Positions 24,663-35,800 of a DNA stretch of 45,040 nucleotides are shown here, piece by piece. Position 1 is the first letter of the stretch, and each line of letters opens with the position of its first letter. This stretch comes from Albugo candida (lineage: Eukaryota > Oomycota > Peronosporomycetes > Albuginales > Albuginaceae), in contig CAJNAR010000059.1 in NCBI GenBank assembly GCA_905220665.1, positions 1 to 45,040 on the forward strand, read 5' to 3'. The notes beneath the pieces were generated by a model. The model was not told where the DNA came from. It made no database searches and was given only the letters and a program-made list of their open reading frames with translations. The translations under genes were made by a program, and so were the position numbers.

Positions 24663-24715
24663 AACCGTAAACTTCTTCTTCTTTTGTAGAATTTTGTACT
24701 CGTAGAAAAAATGTG

Positions 24716-25094
24716 ATCACTGTTTCTATAGCAACTCAATTAAATGTCCGCTGCACGCCCCACAAGATCACTTACATTTGTCCGAGGGACTTTGCTTCAC
24801 CTATAAGCTTCTGAACGAGTGTGAGCTTCTCAGCGGGGAGATAAATAGATTGTAGATTAGATCGACATATTTTGTAAATGAGAATCACAAGATCCTTTCC
24901 CTTATATAAGATTTTTCGTTTCCTTCAACTGAAGTACAATTTGTAGATAAGGCAGTAGTGAAGCAATATTAAAGCGGTCGGTCAACGGTGAGTGGATCTA
25001 CGACTCGGTATAGTATCATGAATATAAGGATGTGTACCGTTACTAATAAAAAGCTGGAAATTCAGAAGATTGGCATTAAATCGTTTTGAGCTGT
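24716..25094. other. Interior of the TIR element, no recognised gene
   Basis: Lies between the presumed LINE-A 3' end and the subterminal repeats. AT-rich with no coding similarity and no RNA gene. It is probably original internal sequence of the non-autonomous TIR element. Confidence 0.5.
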
Positions 25095-25234
25095 AGCTTT
25101 GTATTTAAAAATGAATGTATAATAATGTGGGCCACGAGACTTGAACGCGAGAGAATACAACCAAAAATGGAGTGAATACCTGATTAAATGCATAATAGTG
25201 TGTACCACGTAACTCGAAAAGGAGTGAATATAAT
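25095..25234. repeat. Subterminal repeats inside the right end of the TIR element
   Basis: Two imperfect relatives of the TIR core lie just inside the right TIR. One is ATGCATAATAGTGTGTACC followed by CACGTAACTCGAAAAGGAGTGAAT (about 25188-25229). The other is ATGTATAATAATGTGGGCC followed by CACGAGACTTGAACG (about 25106-25140). Both resemble the TIR's AATTATGTGTGCGACCTTAC followed by GGGAGTGAAT. Repeated subterminal motifs are typical transposase binding arrays in DNA transposons; that role is inferred. Confidence 0.6.
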
Positions 25235-25352
25235 AAGTCCCTATCTATAATGAAATAGTATATATAGGTTATACACATAGGATAATTATGTGTGCGACCT
25301 TACTTAGAAAGGGAGTGAATTTAACCAAAAAGGGAGTGAATATAACAATTCC
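25235..25352 (-). repeat. Right terminal inverted repeat, 118 bp
   Basis: This is the reverse complement of the left TIR with scattered substitutions confined to the inner two thirds; the outer 46 bp or so are identical. It contains AAAGGGAGTGAAT twice. The preserved outer part suggests the element is not very old, or that this part is constrained by transposase binding. Confidence 0.92.
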
Positions 25353-25507
25353 ATAAAAAATACCAATTTGATAAATAAAATAGACCAAGGCTGTATACTA
25401 TACGTACGGATATACACATGCCTAGGATTATAACGAAAAAAAAACAGTCTTGGATTAAAACCCGTGATCAATAATGCACTATGTAGTAAGGATTATGAAG
25501 CATGCAA

Positions 25508-25936
25508 TTACGCGTCCCTTATTGCACAACCTCTGCTATTATGGCCGAACTGGTTGCACATTCCACATCTCGCTCGCTTGCACGCCACGTGACGTTCGAT
25601 CCCCATCAAGCAGTCGATGATAGGAAGCCTTCGAATTCTCCTTAACACAATTTTACTAACCCAATTTTCTAATGTCGAAGTGTTGTAGTTGTAGTATGTG
25701 TCACGCATGTATTGGAAGCTGATCGGGGAGGACACAGTGGTCCTAGCACGCTTAACCTCCTAAAGCTTCAACAGCACACTGCTGTTCGAACTTGTGATAT
25801 TCGCTTTCGCCTTCTCGTACTCCTCCGTTGTTCCTGAATGAGCCAATATCCACGCCAAATTCTTCAACAACTTTTACTCGTATTTCACCAAATGCCGGAA
25901 GCAGAAAAAATGTGGGACGCCGGGTGCCGATGTATG
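25508..25936 (-). pseudogene. MULE-B transposase relic, C-terminal part
   Basis: Minus-strand sequence ending in a Cys-rich knuckle, RARCGMCNQFGHNSRGC (near 25518-25570), of the type found at the C-terminus of Mutator-like transposases. It is preceded by STLENWVSKIVLRRIRRLP (near 25625-25680). The same block (VSSVLNRIWSLPIINFL) occurs in the plus-strand MULE-C relic. The SWIM finger expected between these blocks is missing, so an internal deletion is likely. Further upstream the frame reads RVKVVEEFGVDIG and stops at a Copia-1 LTR. The catalytic part continues beyond Copia-1 at 30613. Confidence 0.75.
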
Positions 25937-26132
25937 TGTTGGAAACCGGAGCTACTGATTGCAGCGACGGTGAGTTGCAGACCTCCACTGGTGGAAGGTC
26001 ACCATCTCCTAAATAGTCGTAGGCAGTGAAAGGTCGCAGAGAGACATAAGAAAGCTGAGTTTTCAAGGGAGTTCCCAATATATCTTTAAACAGCAAGTCT
26101 TTGTGAGTTACCATTTGTACGGTTTCTAATAG
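25937..26132 (+). repeat. 5' LTR of Copia-1
   Basis: A 196-bp direct repeat partner of 30422-30612, starting TGTTGGAAACCGG and ending TGTACGGTTTCTAATAG. Shared blocks include CTACTGATTGCAGCGACGG, GGCAGTGAAAGG, GGGAGTTCCCAATAT and AGCAAGTCTTTGTG. There are several substitutions and small indels, so the insertion is not recent. The start is typical of copia LTRs; the end is set only by loss of similarity. A 5-bp target duplication was not resolved. Confidence 0.88.
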
Positions 26133-26269
26133 GATTATGAGCCTAAGCAACTAGAGACTACGTGGTGCTACGTGACCGACGCAACAGGAAGGACAGAACT
26201 TATCTTCATTGTCAGACTCCGATAGCGACGGAGAAGAACGCAACGAATTCAAGATTGGACATGCGGGGA

Positions 26270-29200
26270 CTCCCATACACTGGAATGACAATGACTGGAC
26301 GTTTTACAAGAATTCCATGCTGAATGCGTTCGAGGAAAGCTTATTAAAGCGGATAGCTATTGGATAAGAGTGTCAAGACGTAAGCTGGAAGACGAAGAGA
26401 ATGGCGAATTCAAGAAAACGGAAGCCAAAATCAAAATTTTATCCAACGATCACTCTCAATGAAACTTGCGAAACAAGTGATGATGGAAAATACCGGCACG
26501 GAGATGTGGGCTGAGCTCGTATCGATCTAAGAGGGGCAAGAAATATCCTGCTATGACTGCGCAGAAGGTGTATCGCTTGCAGGGCGAGCTACACAAGACT
26601 TATCTGCGTGGAAAAGGAAACGTACGGAGCCATCTCTACAAACTTTTCGATATCAAGAGCCAACTTGCAGATTAAAGATCACCCGTAAACGACTTTCAGA
26701 TAGTTGATCGCATATTAAGAAGTCTTCCGTGACAGGCTTCTTATGATGAATTAAGGTGTTAAGTGTTGTTCAGCACGAACTCGGCAAAATACACACCGGA
26801 ATTGCTTCGAGAGATGATAATTACCGCAGAATCACGAAACGAAGACTGGGGAAACCATGTTTTCGGAAACAAGCATATGCGCAAGGAGAAACTCAGCTTG
26901 GAAAGAGGACATATAACCATACTGATATAAAAACAGGAGAAACAATTAGAACTGGTGGTTGCTATCATTTCAATGAAGATCATTTCAAACGTGATTGTCC
27001 AAATTTGGAAGGAAGAAAAACGCAAAATCAAATCATGCTCGTTCGGGTGATCAAAAGGCAGCGACACGTGAAGTTGAAGAAAATCCAGATGATGATCGTA
27101 AAAATGCACAGAAGCGCAAAGTTGTGATGGGCGAAGTCGCAAAGGTCATCAGTAAAGGATATGAACCTATTCAATTAGACTTTGACTCGGGATCGAATAT
27201 ACATATCACACAGCGTGCAAGAAATATTTAGGACACTACAAATTATGGATGATAGCGAGTAGAATCCAAATATTTCAGGCTTTTCTGATGGTGTTGACAC
27301 TAAAGCAGAAAGATTTGCAACAATTCTTCTTTCAGTGATGAATGACGAACAAATGGTGTTCTTTCTTGTGGAAGACGTATTGTATGTCCCAACAGCTGGC
27401 TGCAATTTATTCATAACTGGCCTAGCAATGGATCAAGGTTTCAAAATGACATGGAATAATGGCAACCAATCATTGGGAATGCTAAAGGATGGAGCAAGTG
27501 TAATTCGAACACAATAAAACAATCATCTATGGACGTTTACTGCTCATAATTTTGGCAATGACGCAAACAAGATAGATCAACCGAGAAGTACGAAGCAAGA
27601 AGGAAAGGAGCACGATTTTGCAAACTTTGCTATTACAGATGGCGTCTCAGACATTGACGTCTGGCACGAGGGACTTAGACATATCTGCTCTGAATATATT
27701 CGGCTAATGGTTGATAAGTGGATGGCCAAGAACATCATGCTCAAGCGACGGAGAAAACTGCATTGTGCGGATTGTCACTTTGGCAAGCATTTGGAGGACT
27801 AGTATACCATAAATGGCATAGTGCACACCAATGTTGGGCCAAACACGTCTCAGCTTGACCTGTTAGAGAGAGCACACCAGACATTGATCGGAATGATGAA
27901 GACAATGTACATCAATGTGGATTTCAGAAGTCGTTATGGGTGCATGCATTAGAGAATGCAATTTACATCAAGAATCGTGTGTACTGCAAAGGTGCAGCAA
28001 GTACACCATACGAGACCCTGTTTGGCCGTAAGGCGGACATCCATCACCTACGAGTATTTGGGTCCTCGACTTACTGTAATATTCCCGTCTCAAAAAGAAA
28101 GAAAATGATAATGAGGTGCAGAATTACATTCTTGTTAGACTACTGCGAAGACATTGTGGGTTTTAACGTGTACTTCCCCACCGAACACAAGAAGGGATTC
28201 GTTTCAGATGTGAGAATTTTCAATGAAGTACAAGGACCATCATTAATCCACATATTCAAATGAAGTCAAGAGATGTTACAGGCATTCGATGACTTCATCG
28301 AACAGGATACCCAACCTGGTACAAGTTCAGATCGGGAAGCAGAGGTCAGCGAAGTTTTTGACAATGATATTGCTAGGAGTGGAACTGATAGCGGTCTCGA
28401 GGACTGGGATGCCGAGTCAGCCGGTCACGTCACAGGTCTGGCTACAGTGAAAGAAATCGTAGACTACTCGCAAGACGATGAGCAAAAGCACAACTGTTCA
28501 TTGAATTAAAGTACGAACGTGAACTTGTAACGGATCACATTACCAAGCAACAGCTAGCAATCCCCTACAATCAATCAATCGGAAAAAGACGTCCGAGGGG
28601 AGTCGAAATTCGACGGATGCGCAAAGGAAACGCACCAAGATAAATGCAAAGCTACTGAATGCTACTAAATTGAAACATATGACAGCCGTCTAAGAATGGA
28701 GTAGAAATTGAACTTATGGTATTAGAGCACTTCAAAGTGTATTCAGCATTCAAGATATCAAAAATGGATCGTCGTGGGTAGCGGGGATTACAAGAAAAGG
28801 ACATCAAAATTCTCAAGAATTGTCACCAAGCCATGCGATAAAAACACGCAGAATTGTTGCGTAATGCAATGGATACTGAAATGGCCTATTTAAAGAAAAA
28901 AGAAGTGTTAAGGGAAATTCCGTGTTCGGATATCCCCTGTGGACAACAAACTATCAGAACGATGTGGCTCTTCGATCTCAAAACAGATCAGTTAGGCTAC
29001 GTGGTGAGGTTATACGAACGGGTTGTGGCGAGAGGTGACAAGCAGAGGCCTGGTATTTTAAGGATACCCTCTCTCCTGTGGCACGCATGGCCACATTTAG
29101 GATGTTTGTTGCGGTGTGCATCTGACAAGATCTTACAATCTATCAGGGTGACATCAATACCGCCTACCTCAATGCCGCCCTAAGTATCAAGCAATTCCTG

Positions 29201-30340
29201 GATGAAGTCGAAGGATATCCTTGCAAAAACAAAGGGATGGTTTACATCATTGACAAAGCACTCTATGGATTACGCTAATCCGGAAGAGAGTGGAAAAGCA
29301 AAGTGAATCACTAATTTGTTGATTATGGATCTATGCAATCTGCGACAGAACCATGCCTCTACTTCTAGGATCATGACGGCGAATTCATGATTGTACTTTT
29401 CTACGTGGATGACATTTTATGCGCAACCAAAAATCTAGACTTCAAAATCAAAATGTTTGTGTTTCTGGAGAAGTATCATGGGCTGAATGATAAGGTCTGC
29501 TGAACACGTACTTGGGTGTGCAGGTGGAACAGAACGAACATTCCACAAAGATCCACCAGACAAAGTATTGCCAAGCAATTATTAACCGCTTCAATTTCGA
29601 TAATACTCCTCCAAGTAGAATTCCGATGGAGATCAACACATTTTTGAGTGCGGTGGTCGCAGATATGCAACAAAGAAAACAAATACTCGGAAATGGAAAG
29701 ACTTGTACATGCCGAAAGCTCGTCGGGCCGTTGATTTACCTCGCGATTTTTACCAGACCTGACCTCGCATATCCCGTTGGACAATTAAGTCGCTACGTGT
29801 AGAATCCTACGCAGCAGCACATAGGAGCCGCAAAAAGAGTCCTTAGGTACTGATTGTCACGAAGACACAAGGAATTTTATACTCTCGAAATATGACAGAA
29901 GTACAACAATCAATTTTGATTATCGATGGCTACTATGACTCTGACTGGGGAATGATCCCGACTCACATAAAAGCATTACCGGTTTCGTGCACTGCCTTGC
30001 TGGGGTTGCAATATCATGGTCTTCCAGACGTCAAAGCATCGTGGCCCAGTCAACTGCAGAGGAAGAATATGTCGTGGCATGCGATGCTTGTATGGAAGGA
30101 CAAGGGCTCCGTAACGTTTTACTACAAGTTTTCTCAAACGTCAAATCGTTTTTCCCTATTGGGATTGACAATCAAGCGGCCAATGTAATGGAAATGAATT
30201 CTACATACAGCCGTAGAACAAGACAAATTGAACTGCGCTGGCATTACGTCTGAGAGCAAGTGGTAAAAGGAAATGTGGAGTTATGGAAAGTCAAGACTGA
30301 CTTAAATCCAGCAGACATCATGACAAGCCTCTTGCCAGTG
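26270..30340 (+). pseudogene. Copia-1 gag-pol relic
   Basis: Order is gag, protease, integrase, RT, RNase H, as in Ty1/copia. The gag zinc knuckle is broken: CYHFNEDHFKRDC near 26960 lacks the second Cys and one spacer residue. Protease DFDSGSNIHI is near 27178, followed by VEDVLYVPTAGCNLF (27367). The pre-integrase HHCC region shows WHEGLRH and HCADCHFGK (27664-27790). Most of the integrase catalytic core is missing between about 27800 and 27940, and it resumes with TPYETLFGRKADIHHLRVFG (about 28001-28060). RT starts near 28866, with VVARGDKQRPG and FYVDDILCATKN (29400, catalytic DD kept). RNase H includes SIVAQSTAEEEYVVACDAC (30037-30093) and ends near NPADIMTSLLPV. Numerous stops and frameshifts are present. 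Confidence 0.9.
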
Positions 30341-30421
30341 TAAGATTCGAAAGATTGAGCTCAATGATCGGTAGACCAAACTACACCTTTCCAATCTGAT
30401 GGACTAACTTTGGAAGAGGCC

Positions 30422-30612
30422 GGTTGGAACCGGATCTACTGATTGCAGCGACGGTAAGTTGAAGACCTCCATGGGTGGAAGTTCACCATCTCCTGGAAAG
30501 GCGAAGGCAGTGAAAGGCCACAGAGAGACATCAGATACTTACTAAGGGAGTTCCCAATATAACTTTAAGGAAGCAAGTCTTTGTGTGTTATTTTTTGTAC
30601 GGTTTCTAATAG
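30422..30612 (+). repeat. 3' LTR of Copia-1
   Basis: A 191-bp partner of the 5' LTR. It starts GGTTGGAACCGG, one base away from the expected TG start, directly after the purine tract GGAAGAGGC, and ends TGTACGGTTTCTAATAG. Confidence 0.88.
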
Positions 30613-31200
30613 TGTGCATAGCTTTCATAATCCCCTTGTCCCTATCCGATATCACGAATGCTCGAGATGGCTTGAGGTGAGAAGTAGAACTTCAAAAACC
30701 GGCCTTAGTTATCTTTTTTTTTCTAACGACACAAGACAAACTCCGATTATTTCGATCTCGTTGTTTCCATTTCGAAAGCACGCAGCAAGGAGGATTCCAC
30801 CGATTGAAGTCTTTACAAATGTGCCGTCCACGGATATCCCACGCTCACTGTATGACTTATATGCTTATAGTCCTTCCCATAGAATGATACTCAACCGTAT
30901 GAATCCAGCATTTACGATATCAAGCTTCGCTTCGTGGCCTCAAGTTTTTAGTCCAGTCATGTAGGATGAAGTGAGGCTTTATAGCTTAATTTCACTTCCT
31001 TATACCTCAAGCTTCAAAATTTGGAGTTCGTGAGCACAGTGCGTATATGTGGTGGAATTACCTTGGTATATGTCATCAACAGAGTCACTTTCCTACCGGA
31101 GATTATGGCCATATATCTAACTGCAAGACTTAAAGCAGTTCGTTGTATATCTACGAGACGCCTTTAGTGATTAAAATACTTGGCAGGAGTGCGAAAAAAA
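30613..31200 (-). pseudogene. MULE-B transposase relic, N-terminal and catalytic part
   Basis: Minus-strand sequence with the first catalytic Asp block of a Mutator-like transposase, GISVDGTFVKTSIGGILLA (about 30784-30840), followed by CFRNGNNEIEIIGVCLVSLE. Upstream are GHEAKLDIVNAGFIRLSIIL (about 30876-30935) and, with frame breaks, RRLVDIQRTALSLAVRYMA (near 31090-31150). The same two upstream blocks occur in the same order in the plus-strand MULE-C relic, which shows this is the coding strand. Downstream the frame runs into the Copia-1 3' LTR; the C-terminal part lies at 25508-25936. The gene would have encoded a DDE transposase for a TIR element. Confidence 0.8.
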
Positions 31201-31476
31201 CTTGTTGGAGGGATAATTGTCTGCGAAAAGGAAACTGCACAACAAAGAAACACTCATGTTGTGTGCACACTGCTTTATAGAGCTTGTCACTTGATCCCAC
31301 ACGAAACGGACGGTTACAATTTCTGTTGGACTTAATTACTGCTTGAATTATTTCCCTTTTATTGGCATGAATCCTGTTATAGAAAGAAGCTGCTGCTAAT
31401 TTGTGTCGTCGTTTTCCATTGCTGTGTGCAATGTGTATATCCGTGCGTACTGTAGACGGGCTTGGTATATTTTTTT
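31201..31476. other. Unassigned spacer between MULE-B and the fold-back element
   Basis: May hold the eroded N-terminus or 5' flank of MULE-B on the minus strand, but no motif is clear. No RNA gene or repeat was seen. Confidence 0.35.
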
Positions 31477-31670
31477 AGGGAATCCTTATTCAGCACTCAG
31501 CCTCCAAATAATTAATAGCTTAGTGTCCTCTGATTGGGTATAACAAGAATAACAGAAAAAAACATTTAATTACCGGAATCGTTATTCAGCCTCTACCCTC
31601 CATAATTGAATGAAAATTGTAGCCTCTGATTAGTCTGAATAGATGCAACGGAATGATTAAAAAAATGTAT
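31477..31670 (+). repeat. Left arm of the fold-back element (two tandem sub-repeats)
   Basis: Sub-repeats at about 31477-31573 and 31574-31670. Both have the order ATTCAGC, TCC(A)TAATT, CTCTGATT and an A-rich end. The inner one also has GTCTGAATAGATGCAACGGAATGA, which matches the inner right-arm unit. Confidence 0.7.
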
Positions 31671-32214
31671 AAGTTACACTGTTGTCTCCTTCAACTTCAA
31701 TTTACCTGTAGGCTTGACGACATCTACAATGTGCTATCCTTAAGCCCGTGATTTTCGTCACCAAGTAATACCGCTGTCTGCTAATGGTTTTGATCAGCAT
31801 TGGTGACTGGTACAGCCAACGCCAGTTCATGTTGAGGGTAGGACCATGCGAATTGGAATTGAGATAGCAATGACGAGGATAAATGATGAGTATGGGAATG
31901 CTTCCAAACATCGTAAGTGTGCACTTCTAGACTATGTCTTGGCACTCCCAGAGACAGAAGTCGCGATCCTGTGCAAGTGCGCATGCGTGGTACGCCATCG
32001 AGCTCAATGTAGCGACTTCCATAGAAGTTTGAGCATGTAAGCAATGCTTCAATGCTCCTGTACATCGCCGAAGATGTCGAAAATGCCAAATACAGGTCTC
32101 ATTGTCAGAACCTGCCGTCAAGAAGCAACAGCAACACTTGCAGCAATCGATTTAGATACAGACTTAGAGTAAGTAGTAATTCAAGTCTGTATAACCGAAT
32201 TTTCTTTTTTTTTA

Positions 32215-32422
32215 TTCTTTTCATTTCGTTGCATTTATTCAGACCAATATGAGGCCACGCTTTTCATAAATATATGAAGGGTGGGGCTGATTAACGCTTC
32301 CCGTGATTTATTTTTATTTATTCTCTTCAATTTGTTCAAACCAATCAAAGGCCGATCGCTACTAATTTATTGAGGCTGAGTGCTGATTACAGAGAAGGTG
32401 AGTGCTGAATAACGATTCCTTA
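32215..32422 (-). repeat. Right arm of the fold-back element (two tandem sub-repeats)
   Basis: The inner sub-repeat is about 32215-32303 and the outer about 32304-32422, both inverted relative to the left arm. The outer unit has an extra TCAGCACTCA copy, so the sub-repeat start is itself partly duplicated. Confidence 0.7.
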
Positions 32423-32879
32423 TTTCTATAATCCCTAGTAAATATTATATTTTTGGGAAACTAGCGTAGATAGTTCAAGAAAATGTGTCATTATTGAGGC
32501 ATATCTGAACGGATGACTGGATCTTTGTCGAAATCCTAATATTGTACCGCAAGTAGTCGCATTAAGATATGAAAAGGAGATGTTAAAGATCGGAAGTAAA
32601 CTGAAAAGTGAGTTAGATGTATCCGTAGTACACTGAACGCTGACTTCTTCCTTTCCAAAAAATGCATCGAAAGTGGTTCAGAAAGATATACGTGTTTTGC
32701 AAGCAATTTCATCCCTTGCTAAACAAATAATCTACGCAAAGCTCCAGAAAAGAGAAAAATACAAAAGGCTTGGAGGTAGATTCAGAGACTAAGGGGGTTG
32801 CGGTTCTTGTGGAACTTATTGAAGCCGAACAAATTAGTGAAGGCGAATGACCTGGAGAGTTCGAGATGAGGACCCTTGA
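32423..32879. other. Unassigned spacer upstream of Copia-3
   Basis: This is the expected place for the Copia-3 5' LTR, but no sequence matching the candidate 3' LTR at 36618-36863 is present. No other feature was recognised. Confidence 0.4.
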
Positions 32880-35800
32880 TCGATATCTCACTGGAATGGC
32901 AAGGTAGCACTTCGACAAGGTTAAATGGATCTGGGCATCAGAATTATCAACCGTTGAAAATCTGATGAACAGCGTGTTGAAAGTCTACGACAGATAAATT
33001 TTTAAGGAGCAAGCCTCAAGTTTGATGAGGGCGAGGAAAAAATATGATCGATCCTGAACGGAGAACTATCAATACCTGGTTGCGGTTACATGTTCGGAAA
33101 ATCTTCCAGAACGCTTTGTTCTTGGTTCTTATTCAAAGGAGCAGCTCCGGCGGTGAAGCAAGCCATAAAGACGAGGTCCGACCGCTACCGTACTAGCCAT
33201 CTCTAGCAGGCATAATAGTGGGCGGACTTTTCCACGATATTTGAGAACAATACAAGCGAGAACGCGCTTAGTGTGGTCAGAAAGTCTACTCCAGGTCGTA
33301 ATAATTCATGGAGTTCTGACGTCGCGACAAAGGCAGTGGCGCATGGAGAGTTAAAGCGATGTGGGGGGGGGGGCTGCAGACTAAGTCGGCCCTACAAAGT
33401 GAGATTGTCCGAGAAGTACGAGCACAGATGAGACGTTGTTCCCTTCGAGTGCCAGCGTTAGTGCAAGCGGTCAAAATCGGAATTGGACTTGGCCAGTTAC
33501 TCCACTAGACACCTGTTGATGAACGAGAACATTGTTGCCGATGTGGTAGACTACTTCGACGACTACAACGTCGCAGATGGACAGTAGTTTAAGGTCAAGA
33601 ACGTTGGTCGAGATACGCTCAGTGCTATCGTGAATGAAACCGTGTGTGTAATCACTTTGAGTGAAGCCTATAATACTAAAGACCTTGCACCAAAACTTCT
33701 TTCATGCTGCAAGATTGAAAAGAAAGGAGGTGCTCAGAGGTACGAAGACGGAAGAGGTTACCTTAAGCGTATCAGCGACTGAGCACGAGTTTTCGAAGTC
33801 AAGAAAGAAAACACTGTGATGATCGTTAACGCTCGGATTAAAGGGACATCATTCAAAACGAACAAAGTTGTTTATGCCACACTCTAGAATCGACACCACG
33901 GGTCAAGTGAGATGTACGTTACTGCAGCTTCACAATTATTTTTGACATCCCATGAACGACACGGTCGAAATAAATGTCCGACCGTCCAGACTGGAAAATA
34001 AAGCTAGATGAGCGAACTCGATAAAATGCTTTAAAATGTGCTCAAGGAAAGCAGTGGGAGAATTCGCATTCCAAGAATTGATCGCGTTGTTGGAGTAATC
34101 TGAAGTGATCTCAACGGTCCAGTAACGCCCCTCGACCGAAACGTTAATCGATCCATTATCAACTTAGTTGATCACGCATTCAACTATTGTAGAATGTTCC
34201 TTGCGCGGAAAAGAACCTTGTTGCGCAGATGTAACAGCATCTCTAACTTTTTTCGTTTCCTCTTTTGATTACCAATCCCACATTTTAAGTACGGATCGCG
34301 GAGGCAAATATCGCAATGTCGATATGTTTTACAAGTCGGCTGGGTTAATAAGACAAGTAAGCGAGATAAATAAACAAGCGCCAAATGAAAAGGCAGAACA
34401 CATGCATATTACTGCGCTAAATATGAACCGATGCATGTTGTTCTCAAGTGGATTGCCTTCACGATTCTGGGGTATTGCGGTGCCGTACGCCGCGTATAAT
34501 TAAAATCGCAAGCCCGAGCATCTCGACTTTGAATAGAGCACCGCCGCTTGAGCTACTGGCGGATAAAAATGTAGCAATTCACGCATATTGGTGATTGGAA
34601 GTCCTTGCACCGCATATCGCGACCCGGGATGCAGAACATGGAAGCCGCGGGACAAGGCTGGGATGATTGTAGTAACACATGATGAAGCTAAGGGATTCAA
34701 GATGTACCTTTTCCCACGAGAAGTTGGTAGTGACAACGCAACACGCCGTATTGTTGAAACAATGGGAATTGACGAATATCAGCATTTATAGGATCATCTA
34801 CATCAAGAACATTCATCCGTGTAAGCCGTCAAGCGGAAGGAGACATACGCGTGATCAAAGAAAACGTTTAAAGGCGGGTAACGGTGGCAGAAAAGGCATG
34901 AAGAAAATAAAAAGACTTAAAACTACTCGATCCATTGGCGCGAGAAACGTTACGGTGGCGATGGTTGTTGTGGTTGGAGATCCTACCATTTATCGAGAAG
35001 AAAAAACATAGTTCGTGGAGGCAGAGAAGTTGCTTGATGCGACACTCTCGGAATGTGAATTCCTGAAGGCAAACGGTACGAATGAGCTTACAATAAGCCC
35101 GTCGTGTTAGAAGTCACTACGTTCCAAATGGGTTTTCAACACGAAAAGGTGCTCAAATGGAATTCTTGTGAGATTTAAGTCGAGACTTGTGGCATGCGGT
35201 AACGAGCAGGTACATGGAGTGGTTACACTTATGATTAAGCGCTTTGGTGGCCATGACGACAGAAAAAGTCGTGCTATCTCTGGCAAAATTATGGAGAGTA
35301 CCAGCTTGATATGACGATGTTCAAAACATTTGCGTAAAAAGCCGAGAAAGAGGAAGATCTTGAAATTGTCGTCCACGTGCCTTAGGGTGTATAGTTTGAT
35401 GCGGATTAGATAAGCAGTCTTGGAACTCATGAAAAGATCAAGACGGCGTTGAGACTTTGCAAAAGCCTGCATGGGCTTAAATAAGCCGGACGCTTGTGGG
35501 CACAATTTCTACACGGTACACTATTCACGATCGGATTTATCCAGTGTCATTGTTTATACAAGGAAGCTGGGGGGTCGGCGACCAATCTAATGGGAATCTA
35601 TGTGATCGGCTCGTTGGTTACCGGAACAAGCGTCAGCGAGGTGAACAATTTTATTAGGACATGTGAGTGCTTGAAGTGAAAGACCTCGGAGATGTGACCA
35701 AGTTATTTGGCATCGGAATGACTTACGACAACAAAAATCTTTATTATCTTAAAAAAGCACAAAGTATTCGCGAAACTCTCCCTGAAATCCATTTGGAGCA

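Larger units (their letters stand above)
18004..24715 (+). mobile_element. LINE-A, non-LTR retrotransposon with APE endonuclease, decayed
   Basis: Nearly full-length element with a 5' UTR (18004-18094), ORF1 relic and ORF2 relic (endonuclease, reverse transcriptase, C-terminal zinc motif). The 5' boundary is fixed by alignment with LINE-B. Similarity starts at ACTTCTCAATT (18004 here, 43970 there) and does not extend upstream. The 3' end is uncertain: the last coding sequence ends at 24662, and I place the end near 24715 without a poly(A) tail or clear target duplication. It is inserted at the tRNA-like head of SINE-A, within the TIR element. Confidence 0.9.
17648..25352. mobile_element. TIR transposon (Mutator-like candidate) carrying nested SINE and LINE
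   Basis: The two ends form 118-bp terminal inverted repeats (17648-17765 and 25235-25352), identical over the outermost 46 bp or so. They are flanked by ATAAAAAA on both sides (17639-17646 and 25353-25360), or by a 9-bp duplication with a last-base mismatch (G against T). Long TIRs with an 8-9 bp duplication fit the Mutator superfamily best; hAT (8 bp) is possible but normally has short TIRs. No transposase is visible inside. The interior is SINE-A, LINE-A and about 530 bp of non-coding sequence at the right. It therefore looks like a non-autonomous element enlarged by later insertions. The strand cannot be assigned. Confidence 0.85.
25937..30612 (+). mobile_element. Copia-1, LTR retrotransposon with both LTRs
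   Basis: About 4.7 kb with a 196-bp 5' LTR, a decayed gag-pol region and a 191-bp 3' LTR. A purine tract GGAAGAGG precedes the 3' LTR. GGATTATGAGCC just inside the 5' LTR is a possible degenerate primer-binding site. The element is inserted in the minus-strand transposase gene MULE-B, whose two halves flank it collinearly. It is non-autonomous now because of stops, frameshifts and an integrase deletion. Confidence 0.9.
31477..32422. mobile_element. Fold-back type inverted-repeat element with duplicated arms
   Basis: The left arm (31477-31670) consists of two tandem sub-repeats, starting GGAATCCTTATTCAGC (31479) and GGAATCGTTATTCAGC (31575). The right arm (about 32215-32422) holds the inverse pair: read on the minus strand, GGAATCGTTATTCAGC (from 32419) and GGGAAGCGTTAATCAGC (from about 32303). 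Each sub-repeat then carries a Pyr-rich CACTCAGCCTC or CACCCTTCA block, a GCCTCTGATTRGTCTGAAT-like block, and an A-rich end. The arms are about 75% similar by eye. The 545-bp centre has a 102-codon minus-strand frame (31781-32089) with no recognised domain. Target duplications are not clear. It is probably a non-autonomous DNA element. Confidence 0.7.

Noticed and set aside
25115..25145. B-box-like GTTCAAGTCTCGTGG on the minus strand, possible tRNA relic
   Set aside because: No A box or cloverleaf stems are present at the right distance. The segment is explained as a subterminal repeat of the TIR element.
25752..26150. 132-codon open frame on the minus strand
   Set aside because: Half of it is the reverse complement of the Copia-1 5' LTR. 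Only the part below 25937 is real coding relic, belonging to MULE-B.
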